DNA from: Micrasema longulum
Taxonomy: Eukaryota; Arthropoda; Insecta; Trichoptera; Brachycentridae
Assembly (NCBI GenBank): GCA_022494885.1
Contig: JAGVSM010003747.1
Location: 1 to 64,000 of the forward strand
DNA: 64,000 nucleotides
Direction: 5' to 3'
Part shown: one piece after another, positions 1 to 11,845 of the stretch
Layout of the letters: each line of letters begins with the position of its first letter
Numbering within the stretch: position 1 is the stretch's first letter
Translations under genes and position numbers: made by a program
Notes under the pieces: model-generated
Told to the model about the DNA's origin: nothing
Seen by the model: the letters and a program-made list of their open reading frames with translations, nothing else
Database searches by the model: none

Positions 1-1285
1 AGCTGTACAGTTATATTTATAAGGAAATACCATTCGAAATAGGACACAGTTTTTTATTTTATTTAAACGTAAGTTAAAAAAACATGCGTGTAGCAGATAA
101 GAAGTTAGCTCTTAACAAGTCGTTTTATTCGAGTTGGCTTTAAAGAAGTTTATTTTTTTAAGAGTACGTATATTGTTAAGAAATGTTAATAATTAGTATA
201 TATTTCAATAATAATAAGATTACAGTTAATATTGGAACATTCATATATATTATGTTTGTACTGTTTTAAGACTAAATTAATACAATTTAAAAAATTAAAA
301 AATTAACTTGTTTTAATGGTTTTCCGATACATTTTTTTTTACGAACTTCGTGAATAATCAACTTAAATCAACAAAAATATCAACAAAATCCAAAGAAACG
401 CAACGACTAATGCTAATAACTTTAGAACACTATAAACGAAGAACAAGTGGTCTCTTGAAACACTCAAGTTCTCTCTCTGCACTTAGCGGTGGAGTTAGAA
501 ATAAATTTACCCGCATGTGTACGAACACAATGTAGTTATACTTTACCGAGCGAGTTATTCTACCTGAAAAGCTCCTCCGTGTTCACCTGTTAAGGTAAAT
601 ATGTGCGAGAAAACAAAATACAACGCAAGAATAACACTGTCCGCGAAGGCGCACGAAACCTCGGCGTTCGAAAAGACGGGAAAAAATGCTTTATTCGTTT
701 CATAAAACTCGATACGACTAAATTTCTACGAAGTACTTCAAGTAGGTATGTAGTCGAAACAATAAATTAAAAATGATATTAATTTCTTGTTTGGCCTGAC
801 TTGGACTTATGTCGGTTGTCGGTACGCACGCTAACGAGTGATATACAAACGTATCTTCAATCGCCGATAGCGCGGTACAATAGGAATAACGGAGAGTAAC
901 AAGAGGCGATCTTTGATGTCGAGCTTTTGCCCATGTCATCCTTTGTTTATTGTTTTCAGTTGAATTACAGTAGCTCGACACTGTCAAGTAAGCTGTCTTA
1001 CCTTCATTGTATCTTCTATTAAATTATTTAAAGAGAAAGACACGTCAAAGACAAACTTATCACAATTAACTCGAAACCTATACACAGCAGGGGCGAATGC
1101 TCCTTATAATCGATTATTTGCAGCTTACCATATATTTTTGACATCGAAAGTAATGTTTTATGTTACAGTATTATTAGGAAAAAATATATTACTTTTCTTG
1201 GGTAAGTAAATTTATTTCATTTCCTTTATTCCATATAGCGACCAATTGCGCCTCTATTGGCCAAAATTATTACTTTTTTTATTAT
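1..1285. other. Unrecognised AT-rich spacer
   Basis: Homopolymer-rich, AT-rich non-coding DNA. The two short open frames here (350-535 on the plus strand, 718-987 on the minus strand) show no protein family I recognise and no codon pattern distinct from the surroundings. I see no repeat, RNA gene or regulatory motif that can be supported. Confidence 0.5.
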
Positions 1286-1380
1286 ATAAATAAAAGACGA
1301 GTGATACTTTAATCCACAAATTTGGAATATCCAGTGACCGGTTTCATCGCTTTCGCGACATCTTCGAGACTGGTGAGGTA
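1286..1380 (-). repeat. Penelope-type family A repeat with hammerhead-like motif
   Basis: This is one of five family A repeats in the window (others at 3211-3300, 3326-3415, 28983-29055 and 29721-29815). The minus strand holds a hammerhead-like fold at 1331-1373. Stem I pairs CCAGU with ACUGG. The core reads CUCGAAGA, which is CUGANGA with one inserted base. Stem II is a short hairpin closed by a GAAA tetraloop, followed by GAAAC, a two-base CG loop and GUC, the expected cleavage triplet. The flanking text about 'gagtgatacttt' and 'ccacaaatttgg' is shared with the copies that flank the Penelope-like reverse transcriptase at 29 kb, which is why I assign it to that element. The core insertion makes catalytic activity doubtful. 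Confidence 0.6.
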
Positions 1381-3205
1381 GGTTGACCAGTCCTTTCCTT
1401 GACCAGTTCGAGTCCTTAGGGGTTCCAATTTTTTTTTTTGCAATTATGTTTTTTTAAATTGTATTTTTTTGATCAAATGTTCGTGCTACATTAGAAAATA
1501 TTTTTACTGAAACTATTAGCCGCTGGAGCCATTTGTTAGGGATTATTTATTAAATATAAAATAGACTTGTTTTTTATATGCCATACTACTGCTATAGACA
1601 TTTTATCAGAATTTTCGTAGCTTACTAATTTAAAAACTCGCCGCTCGCCACTGATACACAGGTACTCGTAAATAAATACTAACTTTAGTATTATACTCAG
1701 TTTAAATTATTTTTTTTTAAATTTGTATTATAACTTTAAGTAAGTTAATCATAACATGGTAAATTGGGATTGCACAATGATAGATTGTATCAAATTCACG
1801 CATATTCAATGCTAAATGATACGATTAAAACGAAAATCAAAAGACGCGAGATTAAGCTGTTTAGTTAATTTATTACCTCTCTTTTAGGGATACCGTAAAA
1901 TCTTTTCTTCTCGGATTTTCGTTTGCCAGTCATTACTTCATTGTAGTTTTCCAAAGAGAAATATTCCACGATAGCATTGAATTTCCGCCGATTGATGGAG
2001 TAGATAAGGTAACAAAGGATTCAATGAACTAATTCTGATTGACAGTGGTTAAACGACCATCAGTCGAGGGATCAAAGAGACCGGTCGACGACTCGATAAA
2101 ATAGCGAAAATAGGCGTCGAGTCAAGAAAAGTAACCGAATCGGATGAGCCACTTATTTCGTGTATTTTTCGAAGGGGAATACAAAGAACGGCTTCATATT
2201 CACCGTAAATAAGTACAGTTGAAAGGTGTAAAATGTAAATAGCGTAATACGTAGTAAAAGCAAACAAATCTCTTCCTTTTTAATTTAAAACAGTAACAAG
2301 GGGTTGAATGGCAAGGATGCTTGTACAAGGCAAATAAAAGTTTAAACATTCTCATAAAGTCTAAATGACAAACAAAAAATGTACCTAGGCGGGTTCCAAA
2401 ACAAACAAGCGGCGCGTGACAGTTTCTCTTTACTGCGGGATGTGTGCCTTTCCATTGCGAGAGTTGTCTCTTTTACCCCTTCGAGGTACTAAACAAAAAG
2501 GCGAAACGCCAGAATGGGTCGAGTGAAAATGGTCAATTAAAAAATAAACACGTCCCATAAGGAGGAAAATAGACCGTTTTCATATCTACTTCCGAAGAAA
2601 TAAACAACACCTGTGACGACACCAACAGCTCAAGTTGTGATCTGAAGTACGTACTAGATGAGGACCGGGAACTGAGATATCGGCCACATTAACGATTAAT
2701 ATTTATTTCATAACAAAATTGACGTAAGTAGATACTAACAGAGTTTACGTAATATTACATGGGTGTCCATATATGTAGATCTCGAGGGTTACGTCTCTTA
2801 TGCGAAAGACTCTATAAGAACTTTTTATTAAACTTCGAGACGGGTATATCCACAATATGTGTAAAATATGTTTAAATCTTTCGAATACAACAGTGGAAAC
2901 GATAACAGAATTTCCGAGAAACTTCAACGGGCGCAAGGTCTCCTCCGGGAAAAATAAAAACAGTAAAAACAATGAAGAAAGAAAAGTTACTCAATAGGAC
3001 GTGTCAGTTTCGTTTTATTGCACCTTTAATATATAAAAGAAAATCAAGAAACCGAAATAAGAAATGTACCAAAAGTAAAAAACGCCATTTACATAGCTGT
3101 ATCATGAAACGTGAGGTGCTTTGTTAAATGGTGAATTTTTTAAGTAAAATTTTGTGTTAATTGATTTATTTAGGTATTTGAGTAACTAAAACATTTAAGT
3201 TAGGT
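1381..3205. other. Spacer without recognised features
   Basis: Unique-looking non-coding DNA, with somewhat higher GC around 2400-2660. Minus-strand frames at 2049-2267 and 2745-2972 have no recognisable domains. No repeat shared with the rest of the window was noticed. Confidence 0.45.
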
Positions 3206-3207
3206 AG

Positions 3208-3415
3208 TAAAAATAAAAGACGAGTGATACTTAAACCTTTACATTGGAAATTAACAGTGACCGGTTTCATCACTTTCGCGACATCCTCGCGACTGATATC
3301 TTCGTATTTTATTTAATAATAAAGACACCTGTTTCGAATATATCGCGAAAGCGATGAAACCGGTCGCTGGTTGTTCCGAAATGGGAATTTAAGTTTCACA
3401 CGTCTTTTGTTCATA
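3208..3415. repeat. Inverted pair of family A hammerhead repeats
   Basis: Two family A units face each other. The left unit (about 3211-3300) carries its hammerhead-like motif on the minus strand (3253-3296). The right unit (about 3326-3415) carries one on the plus strand (3326-3371). Both keep the GAAAC-CG-GUC half of the core and the GAAA-capped stem II. The 5' half is degraded: CGCGAGGA in the left unit and a poorly matching sequence in the right. Stem I of the left copy is reduced to CAGU/ACUG. The arrangement matches the inverted flanks of the Penelope-like element at 28981-29815 but with only a short AT-rich spacer instead of coding sequence, so this looks like a solo or internally deleted copy. 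Confidence 0.6.
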
Positions 3416-5624
3416 TAATAAATTTAAGCAACTAAGAAATTTATTGAATCTAACGAAATAATCAAACAATTATTCACTATCAATAAATTCAAGTCTTTCG
3501 ATATGTTTTTAGAGGAATTCAGAATAACTAACTTTAAGGCGATTGGGAGCGGTATCGTGTCGAGTTGAAAACGAATTTAGTACCCACTATATCTACGTAC
3601 AAATGCCGGCTGGTTTAAAGAGAAATACAATTTTAATAGTGATAAAGTGCACGTGCAAAGTGGGGGGATCGGAGTATCGTCCAGTTTCGCGAAAGGCGAG
3701 CATCGGGCATCCGTAGTACGAATAGGCCGGCCTTTCTGCAATAAATCATCCGTTAATTAACTTCGTTTCAGCGTTGCAGCCCGGTTTGGGGGAAATCACG
3801 AATCAAAACGGACCCCGCAGTATCGGCGGCCTCTTTTTGTAGGTTAATTAAAATTAAACACGGCACGAGTTTCGGAAAAGCCTCGGAAATAGCCGAATGC
3901 CGACGGTAATAATGTCAAGATATAATTATTAAGAGATACGACCGAATATTCATTCCCAGAATTCCTCGTACATTCTTTCGGACGTCGTTTAACCTAACAC
4001 CTCCCGGATAGGCTTTCCACTGAAAAGTATAATCGTAAGTTTTCACGAGTCTTTTACCGCTTTAATTAACTCAGTTGGTATAAGTGTCGGAATTATTCGA
4101 AGCCCTTAAAAGCAGCTCATTTTCACGAAAATCAAAATGCTTTCGTAGCATATTATACATATGGATGCATAAAAAAATAAATAATTATAAACACTATAAA
4201 CAATATCAAAAGAGGGGGATAATTCAGATTTAAAAATGATAAGGTTAAGTCGTAATATAATGTACATATCACACTCCTGTTCTTCATACCTACTATCTAG
4301 TTTCCAGTAGCAAGTTGCCAGTACTGAAAGTCCACTGTAACGCCAGCTTAAAGTTCATATTCTCATACCTAGGCTCTAGCTGCTGGCCAATAGCGCTATG
4401 AAAAAGGTTTTGCCAGCTACATGTGTCCACTTATTTTACTAGTCCGTGTAATCAAAGGGCCTTCTCCCTCCTTCGGCCGGGGAAGGTCGACCAGAAGGTT
4501 CGGGAAAGAACAATAAAAAGGACCCTAGCGTGATACGAATATTAACAAGAGCACATTTTATTTATTTCCCCAAAGCCAGGGGGAGTCAGATATGAAATGT
4601 AGATTTTCTGAAAGATACAAGAGGCGTCGGCAGCAACTATAAAAAGGTAGATTATCCTCGAGGAAAATTAGAAACGGCATCACGCAGTTTATCGCAACCT
4701 CAGCGTTCAGAGCGACTAAATATTGTTCAAGTTACTCGTAACATTTTTCTCGAGTCGAATAGAGTCGAACTTCGGATAAGGGTGTTTTCTAAACACTTCA
4801 AATAATAAATAATCTAAATCTAGGTTTAAAGACTCTCCTACGGGTTCAATGTATTTCTTGGATTTATTAGAAGAGATAAACGGCGGCAGATTATATCTAA
4901 AAATACATCCGAGGTCTTGGCAAAGTTTCAGCGCCATGTTTCGTGGAAAACCTTCGCATCCGAGTTATCCTCCTTTTTGCTGGCCGCGGCCTTAAAGGGA
5001 CGCTATCGATTCCGTGCGGCGCAAGTCTCGGGGCTGCCGGCTGTGATGATTTATCGGACCTAGACGTTAGACGGGCGCGGGCGGACAAACTCCTGCGGGA
5101 ATAACAAACTCTATAGTCGTTACTCAATACATTTTACGGCAATTGTTGACGATCCATTAGAACATTTTTTTATTACGACGGAATACGAAATTGATTTTTT
5201 CTTGGAAAATACAGAAGAATAGTAGTTTTCCGTCCATCACACTGTAAATAAAACACAGCCTCTGAACGGACGTAATCATAACCTTTAAAAATATTCTATA
5301 AATATGAACGATTTTTTTCTTACAGGATTAATTCAATTAAAATTAGTTTACTAAAACAACCCAAAGTTACACGATTTATCTAAAGTTAGTTCATTAACAA
5401 AGTTACCAATCGCACACAATTTGATTGCTGATTTCCATAACATGCATTAAACAAAGTATACGTAAATAACTTTATATACAACAGAATATCTATTAGATGA
5501 GTTTAAGATATCAGATGAAGACAGTTGTTTGAAAGGTGTCTACTGCTTACATTTTATGATAAATTAAGAAAAGTCAAAAGAACTATAAACACACGCACAG
5601 TAACACAATTTACATGTATGACAT
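3416..5624. other. GC-richer unique spacer, no gene recognised
   Basis: Compared with its surroundings, 3540-4130 and 4440-5130 are richer in GC and CpG and lack the poly-A/T runs of transposon-derived stretches. Minus-strand frames at 4716-4937 and 4897-5127 show no domain I can name. It could be intronic or intergenic sequence under some constraint, but nothing in the text proves that. Confidence 0.35.
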
Positions 5625-5660
5625 GGCGGTTAGTACAGGTTCCCACCTGTACTAACCGCC
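5625..5660. repeat. Perfect 16-bp hairpin
   Basis: The arms 5625-5640 (GGCGGTTAGTACAGGT) and 5645-5660 are exact reverse complements around a 4-nt TCCC loop. The right arm is followed by a short gap and a poly-A run, and the surroundings are AT-rich. It is not followed by a T-run that would suggest a terminator, and no coding sequence is nearby. It may be the end of a fold-back element. Confidence 0.8.
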
Positions 5661-6136
5661 TTTGGTAAAAAAAAAAACCAATCTAATGTAATTTGCTCAA
5701 AAAATATTTAATGATTTTAAAACCGATTAAAAATGTAAAACCAATCTTAAAATAAAAATAACTGCACATATAAATAGCGCAGCGAGAGATTTAAAAATGA
5801 TATATTTATAGACTAATAAACGTATGACTTTATATTTGTTTTTTATTATAAATTTTACTAAATTATTTATGTATTATTTAGGTAACATTGTGTATTCTTA
5901 ACACACATATATATGTATATGCTTTATATTTATTGATTTCCCCTATTTAAATAGCTATGCTTTTATAATTGATTTTATTTATTTATAGGTTGTTTATTAC
6001 ACATTATTTGAGACATAAGTCCTAACTCCATGGTACTAAATGTCTTGTGCTGAGTTGGGACGAGCAATTAGTTGACACAGACACATGAGTATATCATCAC
6101 AAATATTATATAGGATCAGAAACATGACAAAATTTA

Positions 6137-6164
6137 AAAAAAATATATATATATATATATATAT
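6137..6164. repeat. (AT)n microsatellite
   Basis: About a dozen AT dinucleotide units after an A-run, in otherwise AT-rich spacer (5661-6382) that holds nothing else recognisable. Confidence 0.9.
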
Positions 6165-6382
6165 ACGGCATATCAATATGGTAAACAGTCCCGCTTAAAT
6201 CCCTCCCACTAAGGAAAATCCAGTCCTGAACTCTTAATTAAGTAGTTTGTGTATTTGAGTTAGTAGTTGTTATTATACAAATAGTGTAATCATATGTGTT
6301 AATGTAATGGATCTTAACCGAGAAGCCATATAAATAGGCTAAGTGAATCATGTAAAAAAAAAAAAAGTATGCACTCGTAAAA

Positions 6383-6653
6383 CGAGGAGTAATCAGAAAA
6401 TAACGGGATTTTTTTAATTTCGCGGGTTTGGAGAGTCCAATTGTCATTTTTTTATTTTATGTTGTTACATATGTCCCTGCAGCATGCTAAAATTAAAAAA
6501 TTAACTGTATTCATTGTTTAATTTGTCTGTGGCAGCCGCTAAGGTTAGACGTGTTTTTATGAACTCAGCGATTTTCATCAAATTTTGTGTAAAAAATGAA
6601 ATAAAGTGCAACTAAAAAATTAAAAAATCCCATTATTTTCTGAATACACCTCG
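6383..6653. mobile_element. Deleted mariner-like element (MITE-like)
   Basis: The ends are inverted repeats of about 38 bp that share the text TCAGAAAATAA followed by GGGATTTTTT. The right end is flanked by the TA dinucleotide expected of mariner insertion; the left TA is lost. A residual 18-codon frame (6559-6615, plus strand) begins MNSAIF and continues IKFCVKNEIKCN. This resembles the 'IKFCVKLGK' start of mariner transposases, where it precedes the helix-turn-helix domain. The frame ends in TAA inside the right inverted repeat, so the whole catalytic DDD domain is deleted. The copy cannot encode transposase and could only have moved with help from a full-length relative. Confidence 0.7.
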
Positions 6654-7535
6654 TATGTATGTATATATTAGATGTATTTTTTTTTGTTATAGTAAAATTA
6701 GTGTAGAACTATTTGTACTGTAAGATGGAGGCTATCCAAAACTAGAGGACGCTCAGTATCAATTTTCTGATTCACTTGATTTTTATAGATTTCCTGATAT
6801 TGAAAATGTATACTTATTTATGCAACAAATATATAAAATAAAAAAAAAATATGTTGGTGTTGTAATCAAGAAAAAATCCTCATTTACCAAAAAAAAACAC
6901 GGATACATATGCGCAACCAAACGAGCTACATTAGAAGCGCAAAATCGACGTATACGTGTATAAGAACGTGGCGCTGATTTGGGTGATAGGATCTGAGTAA
7001 GCGGTTACTGTGTAGGCGTATAGCAGCAACACCGGGCACCACACTGCCGTGAGCTGTGGCAATATCCATACTAGTCAGTAGTCAGGGCAGGACCAATCGC
7101 CCAGCTCAGCCCCATAATTAACAATACTTAACGAAAATAGGTGATACGCGAATACCGAAAACTCTGAATTAGCGATTCTAAGCGCGGGGCGGCCGTCAAA
7201 TTATTTTCCCCATGAAAATCTAATAATTGAATTAAACGCAGTTTTCGCGCAGAGTTTGGAATGTTCTAGTCGAAATGTATAGTTTGAGTATTGTAATAAC
7301 GTTATCATGAAAATATTTCAATTTTTTTAGTTCACGGGAACTGTTGGGGCAAAAAACCAATTAAGAATTTTATAAGGTTTACGTATTGAAATTTTGAAAT
7401 CCTTCCATTTAAAAAATACCACATACTTTCTAATTACAGTTTAAATAGTTAAAATCTTACATACAAAACAAAATAAACGTGAAGGTTGAGCCAGTGGTTT
7501 TCATTTTCCAATTTGAAACTCCTTCTTTAACCAAT
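6654..7535. other. Spacer without recognised features
   Basis: AT-rich DNA with a GC-richer patch at 6950-7110. No coding, RNA or repeat feature that I can support. Confidence 0.4.
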
Positions 7536-7965
7536 CCAGTTTTATGTCTACGAACATTTGGACAAACTCAAAATATTGTAATAAAACCAAATGGGCCATG
7601 AAGAAGTGTAAGAATTGGAAAATTGTTTTCAGGCATTGCCTAGTATGTGAAATAATTCAATCAGAAGAATCTCTTCACAACAATAAAGGTTTCAGCTTTT
7701 TAACTTCACAAAAATCCACAGATGGAAGAAATATGGATGTTCAAACATAGGAAAAATGGTAAATGTTACACAGTGTGTAAAGTGGCTACTTAAACCAGCC
7801 AATGACAGGTCATAAGCCCTTTAATGCCTAGACCTCAATATTCCCTTCTCTAAAATGTTCTCCATCCCTGTTGTAATTTGTTAATCATAATGACTCCCAA
7901 GGGAGTAAAATCCAGTACTTCGTCTGCAGACAATTGGATAAACTCAAAATATTTTTATAAAAGAC
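7536..7965 (+). repeat. R1 dispersed repeat, copy 1
   Basis: First of seven copies of a family I call R1, recognised by shared blocks: 'ggacaaactcaaaatatt', 'tttcagctttttaacttc', 'gtggccacttaaaccagcc' (spelled slightly differently in each copy), and 'gacaggtcataagccct'. The start block (7555-7580) recurs near the end (7925-7955), so the copy contains a partial tandem unit of about 375 bp. An open frame at 7544-7750 crosses it, but other copies break that frame and it matches no protein family I know. I therefore treat R1 as non-coding. Confidence 0.7.
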
Positions 7966-8105
7966 ATTAGTGGCATGTATTGTTTTCGTGGATTTATAAA
8001 AAACCTTTATTTCGAACGTTTAGCAATAAATTAGACGTTAGATGGTCCCTTTTTTTACAGTAACTATGTTTTATTTTAAGCTATTCGTATGATCTAAAAA
8101 CATAT

Positions 8106-9237
8106 GGGTGGGTCAGAATATTAATGGATTAAGTACAAATTATATAAAGTTGGAGTTTAATGTTTTTATGGGTGGATAAAACAGATTTCTATGTTGTGTT
8201 TTAGTAACAGAATAGTAGCTTTTCAATTTTCTTTATAGACGACAATACTACTATTGATTAGAGATCAAAATGTGAAACCTTTCAGAATATTAGTGAATCA
8301 TGTTCCTTTTGCAAGCTCGTTCACCGTCAGAGGTGATATTATTTTGACTGTTGATTGCTAAAAATGAGTTCAGATGAAGACCTTAGTTTGTCCGGTGATT
8401 CAGAATGAATACTTATCAGATAAAGAATCTACCAATAAAGAAGAAATTATTGATGGTTGGATCATTTGTAATACTTCATAGCTGAAGGTTTAAAAAAAAA
8501 TCATAATCATATTTGGACACATTCAATGATATGGTGGCTCTAAACAATTAAGAAAGCACTCTTACTAAACAACACTGATATTAATTTTTAGATGATACAA
8601 TCCAACATATTGTTAATATTTCTACATGAGTATCATAAATTAAAAGAATATTTAAATGATGATATGACATTTTATGAAGTTGACCTGACAAAAAAGGTCG
8701 AGCAAGACCTGTCCAGAGAAGCACTATCGTTTAGGATCCTTTGACATCTGTCGTCGAGTGGTTACTGATATTTAAAAAAAAAAGCTAGATTTGCTTCCTT
8801 ATATCCCACCTATTTACCACTGTTTTTATAAACATCTCCTCACACAAAGCCACACTCGACAGTCAGAACAAAATAACCATGAGCATAGTGAGGAAGATTT
8901 TGAAAAAGATGAAGTTATTAACGAGTAATGTTATATTTTTATGTTGCTCTATTTTTTTTTTTTTTAATGTGCTTCATTTTTGTTGGCAAAATTTTCATAA
9001 TAGTAGTTAATCATGTCCATTTTATTTTGTTTTATATGTCCTTTTGATATTAATAAAGCCTTTGTGTAACTTATTTATTGTCTATTTATTTCAATTGATT
9101 CATGTAGGTACTATCAAAATAAATTGAGTGTTTGCAGAGAAAACATCCCTGGATTTTACAAAAGTCTTTCAACTTCAGGTCTAATTATCTCAGAATTAGG
9201 ATCGATGGACTTGATCCATTAATATTCTGACCCACCC
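8106..9237. mobile_element. 1.13-kb DNA transposon relic with terminal inverted repeats
   Basis: The termini are inverted repeats of about 30 bp. The first 24 bp, beginning GGGTGGGTCAGAATATTA, are identical on both sides. The flanks are ATAT on the left (8102-8105) and ATAT on the right (9238-9241), consistent with a 4-bp target-site duplication. Inside, 8364-8408 reads as MSSDEDLSLSGDSE followed by a stop. Such a short acidic N-terminus is common in piggyBac-type transposases, but that family duplicates TTAA, so the assignment is tentative. The remaining interior has many stops and a Glu/Asp-rich tail near 8890-8930. No catalytic aspartates can be placed, and the superfamily stays open. Confidence 0.7.
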
Positions 9238-10530
9238 ATATGTATATAACATAATACCTATAGAAAACATTAAACTCTTTTTAGTTTAAAATTTGGACTA
9301 AAAATACTTATTGCTCACACGTAACATAAAGTTGTTCATAAAAAATAAAAAAACATTTCAAAGAAAATAATAAACGCTCTCGTAACTCATTTCTGCATAC
9401 TCTTAAAATGAATTTTAATTTCAGCAAGCTAAATATTAAGAAATTTTCCAGCGGAACGCTTTCCCATGAATCGTCGGCACGCTCGCAAATAGACCGCGGT
9501 AATAAAATATTACATACATACGTAATATATGTACACACACCACGTTAATAAAGGAACTAATATCCACCCAGCATGGTGCTGGGAAGGGGGTTCAGCCATT
9601 CGGCTAATTGCAGAACCATCGCATGTTAAATTACTTTCCTTAGTGTAAAATTACGCCAATAGCGAGGTCTGCTTGCCGCGAAAACACGTTCTTTTAGATT
9701 TTAGCCCATTTTAGAGGGGGATATTGTACGCAATAAAATTATCCCCGTGTAAACAACTGTTTTACTATTACCAGATGCTGTCGTTAAATTTTTCCGCTCC
9801 ACGTATGTAATTTGATATTGTTAATTGGAGATGCATTTATTGCGTAAGACTCTCCACGAAGTTGGTCAAAGGGTTAAAGTAAAACTACCCAGCGATTTAA
9901 TTAGAGTATCGAATCTTCTCCGTGAAATATCAACGTGTCAGTCAGAATTTCGGAGAAAATTGAGAAAATGTTTATGCCTCCCGTAACGCCTTTAGCCGAA
10001 AGGGTAGGGTAAAATGCATTTGACAAATAGGATGCGTCACCTTTGGGGGAAAAGGTGCGTATAAAACAGATAAACCTAATCTCATTCGAGGTATAGGTGG
10101 AACGACGAACCCCAAGAAAATCTCATTTCATACAATGAACAGAATTTCAGGAAAGTTGTCAGCAAATTCTCGAAACCAGAAATGATTGTAGTTGGCATTA
10201 AATGTGTGTCGTGTGCGGCTTCTTAAATTTCTTACATAATACTCAGGTTTAATAATATTATGCATGCCAGCGTTATAAGAAATAAATTATGCGAACACTG
10301 CTGAGATATTAACGCTCCTTTGTCTAGAACTTGGCAGTTCCCTAAGGACGGTGTAATTTTGTAATAAACATCGTGATAAAGGAAATTATTTCAAGTAAAT
10401 GTAACGTGAATAAACGTTATGTACTATTGCCGTGTGAGGCTTAGTGATAAGCTCTAAATACAATGCGGTTTAAACAATAACCATAGATTGCTTTTACGTT
10501 ATACTATTGTAATTTTTTTTCTTTATTATT
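9238..10530. other. Unique spacer
   Basis: Non-repetitive DNA with a GC-richer section at 9540-10130. The minus frame at 9308-9538 is not recognisable. No promoter, RNA or repeat is supported. Confidence 0.4.
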
Positions 10531-10575
10531 TTAAATGGCGATATACATATAGGTTTAATGTATATCGCCATTTAA
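10531..10575. repeat. Perfect 18-bp hairpin
   Basis: The arms 10531-10548 (TTAAATGGCGATATACAT) and 10558-10575 are exact reverse complements around a 9-nt loop. No relative of it was seen elsewhere in the window. Function unknown. Confidence 0.8.
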
Positions 10576-10943
10576 TATCTCCACTGGGCACATACATATA
10601 TATATTTTTTTTAAATACCGTAACAAGAAAATATATTTTAAAAACACATTTAAAACGTAGGTCATTTAAAATAATCAAACAGTAGATAATGTATATCAAT
10701 ATAAGTAAAACAGTATTGTGCGTATTAATGGAATAATATTAATTTTTGACATTTTTTACGTATAGCAACACTCGTATGTCAATTTGACAGTTGTTTAGCG
10801 CCAAAAGTTATGACTTACAGTTCATTAATCTTTTAGGAGCTCAATTGGTCTTTGTTGGTGTACTATCTGTTGTTTTTTTTTTACATTTTCTTAATAAAGG
10901 ACTAATTTTATAAATTGCTTGCATATTAAACAGTGTTTTTGAG

Positions 10944-11845
10944 TTGGTTCAAATCACGGATATCACGCCGAGGAAAAGGGAAAATATTATAACCTTAGGT
11001 GAACATACATCAATGACTCAGAAGGAGATTGCAAATGAATGTTTTGAATCAGGGAGCAGTCGGACAGCAAGATTATTAAGCAGAAAAGAGAAACAGGATC
11101 AGTTGAAGCAAATAGAATTGGGAAATGTGAAAGAAACCGGAAAACTGTTGTCCGAGATGAAATATCTTTAATCAGAAATAGTAAGTTAAATCCCAGAAAA
11201 ACAATTTACGAACTTCAACGAGATTTGGTAGCTACTGGGGTGATGATACATGACTCAACATGATACATGGCGCCGTTGGTTAGACGTATAACTGTGAAAC
11301 TGGCGTCGCGGGTTCGATTCCCGCCAGTTGCAAGAAATATTATTTCTCAATCGGTCTGGGTGTTGTGGTGTATTATTCATAAATTCCTTTCATATCCTTT
11401 TTTCCTACCTGGTGACAAGCCTCTAGAATAGAGGCTTAGCGGGTTATTTCTTTTAATGAAAAAAAAAAAACGGTACGAAGATGACTCTTTGAATCTGGAA
11501 GAAAAGCAATTCGACTACAAAAGAAACAACTTCTGACGGCACGTATGATGAAGCAAAGGCTCATTTGGGCTAGAAAATATACCAAATGAACTGTAGAAGA
11601 CTGGAGGAAGCTGCTGTTTTCAGATGAGACCCACTTTCTCGTGTAGGGATATCGAACAAAATTTGTTAGAAAAAGTGGGGATGAAAAACTTACTGTGACT
11701 CATATTGACCAAACGGTCAAATATCCTGTGAAGAAGATGTTTTGGGGCTGCTTTTCGTATATGGGGACCGGATCTTTGATACCAATAGAAGGAATGATGA
11801 ATAGCCTAAAGTTTATAGTAATACTGTTTACTCAGGGCCGCGATT
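10944..11845 (+). pseudogene. Tc1-like transposase pseudogene, split by a SINE
   Basis: The N-terminal part (10944-11171) reads LVQITDITPRKRENI, then a TMTQKEIA-like helix-turn-helix region, close to insect Tc1-like transposases. The first codon is TTG where an ATG is expected, and the frame breaks after about 75 codons. It resumes out of frame with a segment rich in Arg/Lys. A SINE (11262-11470) then interrupts it. After the SINE the frame continues with RRR...LFESGRKAIRL and LLFSDETHFLV. In the latter, the Asp near 11623 corresponds to the first catalytic Asp of the DDE/D triad. The sequence MFWGCFSYMGTGSLIP follows. In-frame stops lie at the Trp/stop positions near 11590 and 11645. The 3' end is lost at about 11845, where a MITE begins, so the second and third catalytic residues and the right inverted repeat are missing. 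Non-functional. Confidence 0.85.
11262..11470 (+). mobile_element. tRNA-derived SINE, copy 1
   Basis: The head looks like a tRNA gene, with an A-box-like TGGCGCCGTTGG at 11268-11279 and a B box GGTTCGATTCC at 11311-11321. Together they would form an internal RNA polymerase III promoter. The body continues about 120 bp to a short hairpin (GCCTCT...AGAGGC) and ends in an A-rich tail with ten or more A residues. Copy 2 at 20155-20357 shares the full length including the hairpin. It sits inside the Tc1-like pseudogene in the same orientation, so it inserted after that element. No clear target-site duplication could be delimited. Confidence 0.85.

Noticed and set aside
7544..7750. Possible small protein in R1
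   Set aside because: Other R1 copies carry stops and frameshifts in the same stretch, with no family resemblance.
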